NCBI GenBank assembly: GCA_963210315.1
Contig: OY723291.1
Coordinates: 1,612,001-1,676,000, forward strand
Direction: 5' to 3'
DNA: 64,000 nt
Source of the DNA: Rhynchopus euleeides
Taxonomy: Eukaryota; Euglenozoa; Diplonemea; Diplonemida; Diplonemidae
The notes beneath the pieces were generated by a model, which worked only from the letters and a program-made list of their open reading frames with translations, searched no databases and was not told the DNA's origin. A program made the position numbers and the translations under genes. This document shows, piece after piece, positions 56,701-64,000 of the stretch (the stretch's first letter is position 1; every line of letters begins with the position of its first letter).

Positions 56701-59700
56701 CTGGGCCGGACATGGGGCGATCTCGGCAGTGCTGGGCCGGCTACGGGCCGATCTCGCACGTACTGGGCCGGACATGGGCCGATCTCGGCAGTACTGGGCC
56801 GGCTATGGGCCGATCTCGGCAGTGCTGGGCCGCCTATGGGCCGATCTCGCCCGTACTGGGCCGGACATGGGCCGATCTCGGCAGTGCTGGGCCGGCTATG
56901 GGCCGATCTCGCCCGTACTGGGCCGGACATGGGCCGATCTCGGCAGTGCTGGGCCGGCTACGGGCCGATCTCGCCCGTACTGGGCCGGCTATGGGCCGAT
57001 CTCGGCAGTGCTGGGCCGGCTATGGGCCGATCTCGCCCGTACTGGGCCGGACATGGGCCGATCTCGGCAGTGCTGGGCCGGCTATGGGCCGATCTCGCCC
57101 GTACTGGGCCCGACATGGGCCGATCTCGGCAGTACTGGGCCGGCGATGGGCCGATCTCGGCAGTGCTGGGCCGGCTACGGGCCGATCTCGGCCGTACTGG
57201 GCCGGACATGGGCCGATCTCGCCCGTACTGGGCCGGCTATGGGCCGATCTCGGCAGTGCTGGGCCGGACATGGGCCGATCTCGGCAGTGCTGGGCCGGCT
57301 ATGGGCCGATCTCGGCAGTACTGGGCCGGCTATGGGCCGATCTCGGCAGTGCTGGGCCGGCTATGGGCCGATCTCGCCCGTACTGGGCCGGACATGGGCC
57401 GATCTCGCCCGTACTGGGCCGGACATGGGCCGATCTCGGCAGTGCTGGGCCGGCTATGGGCCGATCTCGCCCGTACTGGGCCGGACATGGGCCGATCTCG
57501 CCCGTACTGGGCCGGACATGGGCCGATCTCGGCAGTGCTGGGCCGGCTATGGGCCGATCTCGCCCGTACTGGGCCGGACATGGGCCGATCTCGCCCGTAC
57601 TGGGCCGGACATGGGCCGATCTCGGCAGTGCTGGGCCGGCTATGGGCCGATCTCGCCCGTACTGGGCCGGCTATGGGCCGATCTCGCCCGTACTGGGCCG
57701 GCTATGGGCCGATCTCGGCAGTGCTGGGCCGGCTACTGTCCGATCTCGGCCGTACTGGGCCGGACATGGGCCGATCTCGCCCGTACTGGGCCGGCTATGG
57801 GCCGATCTCGGCAGTGCTGGGCCGGCTATGGGCCGATCTCGCCCGTACTGGGCCGGCTATGGGCCGATCTCGGCAGTGCTGGGCCGGCTATGGGCCGATC
57901 TCGCCCGTACTGGGCCGGACATGGGCCGATCTCGGCAGTGCTGGGCCGGCTACGGGCCGATCTCGGCCGTACTGGGCCGGACATGGGCCGATCTCGCCCG
58001 TACTGGGCCGGCTATGGGCCGATCTCGCCCGTACTGGGCCGGCTATGGGCCGATCTCGCCCGTACTGGGCCGGACATGGGCCGATCTCGGCAGTGCTGGG
58101 CCGGCTACGGGCCGATCTCGGCCGTACTGGGCCGGACATGGGCCGATCTGGCCCGTACTGGGCCGGCTATGGGCCGATCTCGGCAGTGCTGGGCCGGCTA
58201 TGGGCCGATCTCGGCAGTGCTGGGCCGGCTATGGGCCGATCTCGCCCGTACTGGGCCGGCTATGGGCCGATCTCGGCAGTGCTGGGCCGGCTACGGGCCG
58301 ATCTCGGCCGTACGGGGCCGGACAAGGGCCGATCTCGCCCGTACTGGACCGGCTATGGGCCGATCTCGGCAGTGCTGGGACGGCTATGGGCCGATCTCGC
58401 CCGTACTGGGCCGGCTATGGGCCGATCTCGGCAGTGCTGGGCCGGCTACGGGCCGATCTCGGCCGTACTGGGCCGGACATGGGCCGATCTCGCCCGTACT
58501 GGACCGGCTATGGGCCGATCTCGGCAGTGCTGGGCCGGCTATGGGACGATCTCGCCCGTACTGGGCCGGCTATGGGCCGATCTCGGCAGTGCTGGGCCGG
58601 ACATGGGCCGATCTCGGCAGTGCTGGGCCGGCTATGGGCCGATCTCGCCCGTACTGGGCCGGCTATGGGCCGATCTCGCCCGTACTGGGCCGGCTATGGG
58701 CCGATCTCGGCAGTGCTGGGCCGGCTACTGGCCGATCTCGGCCGTACTGGGCCGGACATGGGCCGATCTCGCCCGTACTGGGCCGGCTATGGGCCGATCT
58801 CGGCAGTGCTGGGCCGGCTATGGGCCGATCTCGCCCGTACTGGGCCGGACATGGGCCGATCTCGGCAGTGCTGGGCCGGCTATGGGCCGATCTCGCCCGT
58901 ACTGGGCCGGACATGGGCCGATCTCGGCAGTGCTGGGCCGGCTATGGGCCGATCTCGCCCGTACTGGGCCGGCTATGGGCCGATCTCGGCAGTGCTGGGA
59001 CGGCTATGGGCCGATCTCGCCCGTACTGGGCCGGCTATGGGCCGATCTCGGCAGTGCTGGGCCGGCTACGGGCCGATCTCGGCCGTACTGGGCCGGACAT
59101 GGGCCGATCTCGCCCGTACTGGGCCGGCTATGGGCCGATCTCGGCAGTGCTGGGCCGGACATGGGCCGATCTCGGCAGTGCTGGGCCGGCTATGGGCCGA
59201 TCTCGCCCGTACTGGGCCGGCTATGGGCCGATCTCGCCCGTACTGGGCCGGCTATGGGCCGATCTCGGCAGTGCTGGGCCGGCTACGGGCCGATCTCGGC
59301 CGTACTGGGCCGGACATGGGCCGATCTCGCCCGTACTGGGCCGGCTATGGGCCGATCTCGGCAGTGCTGGGCCGGCTACGGGCCGATCTCGCCCGTACTG
59401 GGCCGGACATGGGCCGATCTCGGCAGTGCTGGGACGGCTATGGGCCGATCTCGCCCGTACTGGGCCGGCTATGGGCCGATCTCGGCAGTGCTGGGCCGGC
59501 TATGGACCGATCTCGGCCGTACTGGGCCGGACATGGGCCGATCTCGCCCGTACTGGGCCGGCTATGGGCCGATCTCGGCAGTGCTGGGCCGGCTATGGGC
59601 CGATCTCGCCCGTACTGGGCCGGCTATGGGCCGATCTCGGCAGTGCTGGGCCGGCTATGGGCCGATCTCGGCCGTACTGGGCCGGACATGGGCCGATCTC

Positions 59701-62700
59701 GCCCGTACTGGGCCGGCTATGGGCCGATCTCGGCAGTGCTGGGCCGGCTATGGGCCGATCTCGCACGTACTGGGCCGGACATGGGCCGATCTCGGCAGTG
59801 CTGGGCCGGCTATGGGCCGATCTCGCCCGTACTGGGCCGGCTATGGGCCGATCTCGGCAGTGCTGGGACGGCTATGGGCCGATCTCGCCCGTACTGGGCC
59901 GGCTATGGGCCGATCTCGGCAGTGCTGGGCCGGACATGGGCCGATCTCGGCAGTGCTGGGCCGGCTATGGGCCGATCTCGCCCGTACTGGGCCGGCTATG
60001 GGCCGATCTCGCCCGTACTGGGCCGGCTATGGGCCGATCTCGGCAGTGCTGGGCCGGCTACGGGCCGATCTCGGCCGTACTGGGCCGGACATGGGCCGAT
60101 CTCGCCCGTACTGGGCCGGCTATGGGCCGATCTCGGCAGTGCTGGGCCGGCTACGGGCCGATCTCGGCCGTACTGGGCCGGACATGGGCCGATCTCGCCC
60201 GTACTGGGCCGGCTATGGGCCGATCTCGGCAGTGCTGGGCCGGCTATGGGCCGATCTCGCCCGTACTGGGCCGGCTATGGGCCGATCTCGCCCGTACTGG
60301 GCCGGCTATGGGCCGATCTCGGCAGTGCTGGGCCGGCTACGGGCCGATCTCGCCCGTACTGGGCCGGACATGGGCCGATCTCGGCAGTGCTGGGACGGCT
60401 ATGGGCCGATCTCGCCCGTACTGGGCCGGCTATGGGCCGATCTCGGCAGTGCTGGGCCGGCTATGGACCGATCTCGGCCGTACTGGGCCGGACATGGGCC
60501 GATCTCGCCCGTACTGGGCCGGCTATGGGCCGATCTCGGCAGTGCTGGGCCGGCTATGGGCCGATCTCGCCCGTACTGGGCCGGCTATGGGCCGATCTCG
60601 GCAGTGCTGGGCCGGCTATGGGCCGATCTCGGCCGTACTGGGCCGGACATGGGCCGATCTCGCCCGTACTGGGCCGGCTATGGGCCGATCTCGGCAGTGC
60701 TGGGCCGGCTACGGGCCGATCTCGGCCGTACTGGGCCGGACATGGGCCGATCTCGCCCGTACTGGGCCGGCTATGGGCCGATCTCGGCAGTGCTGGGCCG
60801 GCTATGGGCCGATCTCGGCAGTGCTGGGCCGGCTACGGGCCGATCTCGGCCGTACTGGGCCGGACATGGGCCGATCTCGCCCGTACTGGACCGGCTATGG
60901 GCCGATCTCGGCAGTGCTGGGCCGGCTACGGGCCGATCTCGGCCGTACTGGGCCGGACATGGGCCGATCTCGCCCGTACTGGGCCGGCTATGGGCCGATC
61001 TCGCCCGTACTGGGCCGGCTATGGGCCGATCTCGGCAGTGCTGGGCCGGCTACGGGCCGATCTCGGCCGTACTGGGCCGGACATGGGCCGATCTCGCCCG
61101 TACTGGACCGGCTATGGGCCGATCTCGGCAGTGCTGGGCCGGCTACGGGCCGATCTCGCCCGTACTGGGCCGGACATGGGCCGATCTCGGCAGTGCTGGG
61201 ACGGCTATGGGCCGATCTCGCCCGTACTGGGCCGGCTATGGGCCGATCTCGGCAGTGCTGGGCCGGCTATGGACCGATCTCGGCCGTACTGGGCCGGACA
61301 TGGGCCGATCTCGCCCGTACTGGGCCGGCTATGGGCCGATCTCGGCAGTGCTGGGCCGGCTATGGGCCGATCTCGCCCGTACTGGGCCGGCTATGGGCCG
61401 ATCTCGGCAGTGCTGGGCCGGCTATGGGCCGATCTCGGCCGTACTGGGCCGGACATGGGCCGATCTCGCCCGTACTGGGCCGGCTATGGGCCGATCTCGG
61501 CAGTGCTGGGCCGGCTATGGGCCGATCTCGCACGTACTGGGCCGGACATGGGCCGATCTCGGCAGTACTGGGCCGGCTATGGGCCGATCTCGGCAGTGCT
61601 GGGCCGGCTATGGGCCGATCTCGGCAGTACTGGGCCGGCTATGGGCCGATCTCGCCCGTACTGGGCCGGACATGGGCCGATCTCGGCAGTGCTGGGCCGG
61701 CTATGGGCCGATCTTGCCCGTACTGGGCCGGACATGGGGCGATCTCGGCAGTGCTGGGCCGGCTACGGGCCGATCTCGCACGTACTGGGCCGGACATGGG
61801 CCGATCTCGGCAGTACTGGGCCGGCTATGGGCCGATCTCGGCAGTGCTGGGCCGGCTATGGGCCGATCTCGCCCGTACTGGGCCGGCTACGGGCCGATCT
61901 CGCCCGTACTGGGCCGGCTATGGGCCGATCTCGGCAGTGCTGGGCCGGCTATGGGCCGATCTCGCCCGTACTGGGCCCGACATGGGCCGATCTCGGCAGT
62001 ACTGGGCCGGCTATGGGCCGATCTCGGCCGTACTGGGCCGGACATGGGCCGATCTCGCCCGTACTGGGCCGGCTATGGGCCGATCTCGGCAGTGCTGGGC
62101 CGGACATGGGCCGATCTCGGCAGTGCTGGGCCGGCTATGGGCCGATCTCGCCCGTACTGGGCCGGCTATGGGCCGATCTCGGCAGTGCTGGGCCGGCTAC
62201 GGGCCGATCTCGGCCGTACTGGGCCGGACATGGGCCGATCTCGCCCGTACTGGGCCGGCTATGGGCCGATCTCGGCAGTGCTGGGCCGGACATGGGCCGA
62301 TCTCGGCAGTGCTGGGCCGGCTATGGGCCGATCTCGCCCGTACTGGGCCGGCTATGGGCCGATCTCGGCAGTGCTGGGCCGGCTACGGGCCGATCTCGGC
62401 CGTACTGGGCCGGACATGGGCCGATCTCGCCCGTACTGGGCCGGCTATGGGCCGATCTCGGCAGTGCTGGGCCGGCTATGGGCCGATCTCGCCCGTACTG
62501 GGCCGGCTATGGGCCGATCTCGGCAGTGCTGGGACGGCTATGGGCCGATCTCGCCCGTACTGGGCCGGCTATGGGCCGATCTCGGCAGTGCTGGGCCGGC
62601 TACGGGCCGATCTCGGCCGTACTGGGCCGGACATGGGCCGATCTCGCCCGTACTGGGCCGGCTATGGGCCGATCTCGGCAGTGCTGGGCCGGACATGGGC

Positions 62701-64000
62701 CGATCTCGGCAGTGCTGGGCCGGCTATGGGCCGATCTCGCCCGTACTGGGCCGGCTATGGGCCGATCTCGCCCGTACTGGGCCGGCTATGGGCCGATCTC
62801 GGCAGTGCTGGGCCGGCTATGGGCCGATCTCGCCCGTACTGGGCCGGCTACGGGCCGATCTCGCCCGTACTGGGCCGGCTATGGGCCGATCTCGGCAGTG
62901 CTGGGCCGGCTATGGGCCGATCTCGCCCGTACTGGGCCCGACATGGGCCGATCTCGGCAGTACTGGGCCGGCTATGGGCCGATCTCGGCCGTACTGGGCC
63001 GGACATGGGCCGATCTCGCCCGTACTGGGCCGGCTATGGGCCGATCTCGGCAGTGCTGGGCCGGACATGGGCCGATCTCGGCAGTGCTGGGCCGGCTATG
63101 GGCCGATCTCGCCCGTACTGGGCCGGCTATGGGCCGATCTCGGCAGTGCTGGGCCGGCTACGGGCCGATCTCGGCCGTACTGGGCCGGACATGGGCCGAT
63201 CTCGCCCGTACTGGGCCGGCTATGGGCCGATCTCGGCAGTGCTGGGCCGGACATGGGCCGATCTCGGCAGTGCTGGGCCGGCTATGGGCCGATCTCGCCC
63301 GTACTGGGCCGGCTATGGGCCGATCTCGGCAGTGCTGGGCCGGCTACGGGCCGATCTCGGCCGTACTGGGCCGGACATGGGCCGATCTCGCCCGTACTGG
63401 GCCGGCTATGGGCCGATCTCGGCAGTGCTGGGCCGGCTATGGGCCGATCTCGCCCGTACTGGGCCGGCTATGGGCCGATCTCGGCAGTGCTGGGACGGCT
63501 ATGGGCCGATCTCGCCCGTACTGGGCCGGCTATGGGCCGATCTCGGCAGTGCTGGGCCGGCTACGGGCCGATCTCGGCCGTACTGGGCCGGACATGGGCC
63601 GATCTCGCCCGTACTGGGCCGGCTATGGGCCGATCTCGGCAGTGCTGGGCCGGACATGGGCCGATCTCGGCAGTGCTGGGCCGGCTATGGGCCGATCTCG
63701 CCCGTACTGGGCCGGCTATGGGCCGATCTCGCCCGTACTGGGCCGGCTATGGGCCGATCTCGGCAGTGCTGGGCCGGCTACGGGCCGATCTCGGCCGTAC
63801 TGGGCCGGACATGGGCCGATCTCGCCCGTACTGGGCCGGCTATGGGCCGATCTCGGCAGTGCTGGGCCGGCTATGGGCCGATCTCGCCCGTACTGGGCCG
63901 GACATGGGCCGATCTCGGCAGTGCTGGGCCGGCTATGGGCCGATCTCGCCCGTACTGGGCCGGCTATGGGCCGATCTCGGTAGTGCTGGGACGGCTATGG
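44722..64000. repeat. Satellite array C, 31 bp period, about 620 copies, runs off the window
   Basis: More than 19 kb of tandem 31 bp units. Each has the core ATGGGCCGATCTCG, a variable block (CCCGTAC, GCAGTGC, GCAGTAC, CACGTAC or GCCGTAC) and CTGGGCCGG(C/A). Three bases after CCGG alternate among CTATG, CTACG and ACATG. Small deletions are rare (for example one base near 51665), and a partial duplication occurs near 44840. Blocks of many units are themselves duplicated: 48837-49088 and 50077-50328 are 1,240 bp (40 units) apart, and 47341 and 49201 are 1,860 bp (60 units) apart. All three forward frames are almost free of stops, so the giant open frames here are a by-product of the repeat. 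Confidence 0.97.

Noticed and set aside
44733..63983. Giant open frames (2,960, 1,726, 906 and 2,531 codons) in the satellite
   Set aside because: A 31 bp unit without stops in any phase is open in every forward frame and yields a 31-residue repeat automatically. Several frames overlap, and there is no start context or non-repeat domain.
42320..64000. CRISPR array
   Set aside because: The repeats are contiguous with no unique spacers, and the sequence is eukaryotic.
44722..64000. 5S rRNA-derived repeat, because CCGATCTCG also occurs in 5S rRNA
   Set aside because: The match is only nine bases, and no other 5S box or A/C-box spacing is present in the unit.

Overview
The window looks like nuclear DNA of a single-celled eukaryote. 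Its genes are split by GT-AG introns (donors mostly GTATG, some GTGTA or GTCTG), the coding parts are GC-rich, and the non-coding DNA is full of homopolymer C/G runs. All nine supported genes in the first 31 kb lie on the + strand, and most start codons follow a pyrimidine-rich stretch and an AG a few bases to a few dozen bases upstream. This is the layout expected of a one-way polycistronic gene cluster matured by spliced-leader trans-splicing. With a leishmanolysin gene, a kinetoplastid/fungal-type cyclase exon and conventional introns, a euglenozoan, most likely a diplonemid-like flagellate, fits best. That assignment is an inference; no spliced-leader gene is present.

Region 1 (1-30.7 kb) is the + strand cluster: the 3' end of a coiled-coil gene; a four-exon ZC2HC1-like zinc-finger gene; a two-exon surface metalloprotease (leishmanolysin, M8); a large helical unknown; a 601-residue acidic unknown; two small nuclear-looking unknowns; a three-exon 2H phosphoesterase resembling the tRNA-ligase cyclic phosphodiesterase domain, with a mitochondrial-looking N-terminus; and a probably myristoylated protein with an SH3-like part and two FAM13-like repeats. 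The wide intergenic spaces hold non-autonomous DNA transposons, among them a 1.3 kb and a 1.15 kb element with G-run termini and TA target duplications, and a 109 bp MITE.

Region 2 (30.7-42.3 kb) has no convincing gene. It is a graveyard of mobile DNA: a LINE C-terminal remnant, long perfect hairpins, a 2.3 kb element bounded by TTAA and 20 bp inverted ends, a 329 bp nested palindrome, three more copies of the 108 bp MITE family and a compact multi-hairpin locus.

Region 3 (42.3-64.0 kb, running off the end) is satellite DNA: three tandem arrays (about 35, 12 and 620 copies), all with a 31 bp period and recognisably related to each other. Between the second and third arrays, on the - strand, lies a 188 bp open exon encoding the start of a class III adenylate/guanylate cyclase catalytic domain, with arrays beginning 8-20 bp from each edge. 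Either the arrays fill introns of a very long cyclase gene, or a gene fragment was caught in satellite DNA. The strand change between the + cluster and this exon makes 31-44 kb a candidate convergent strand-switch (termination) zone.
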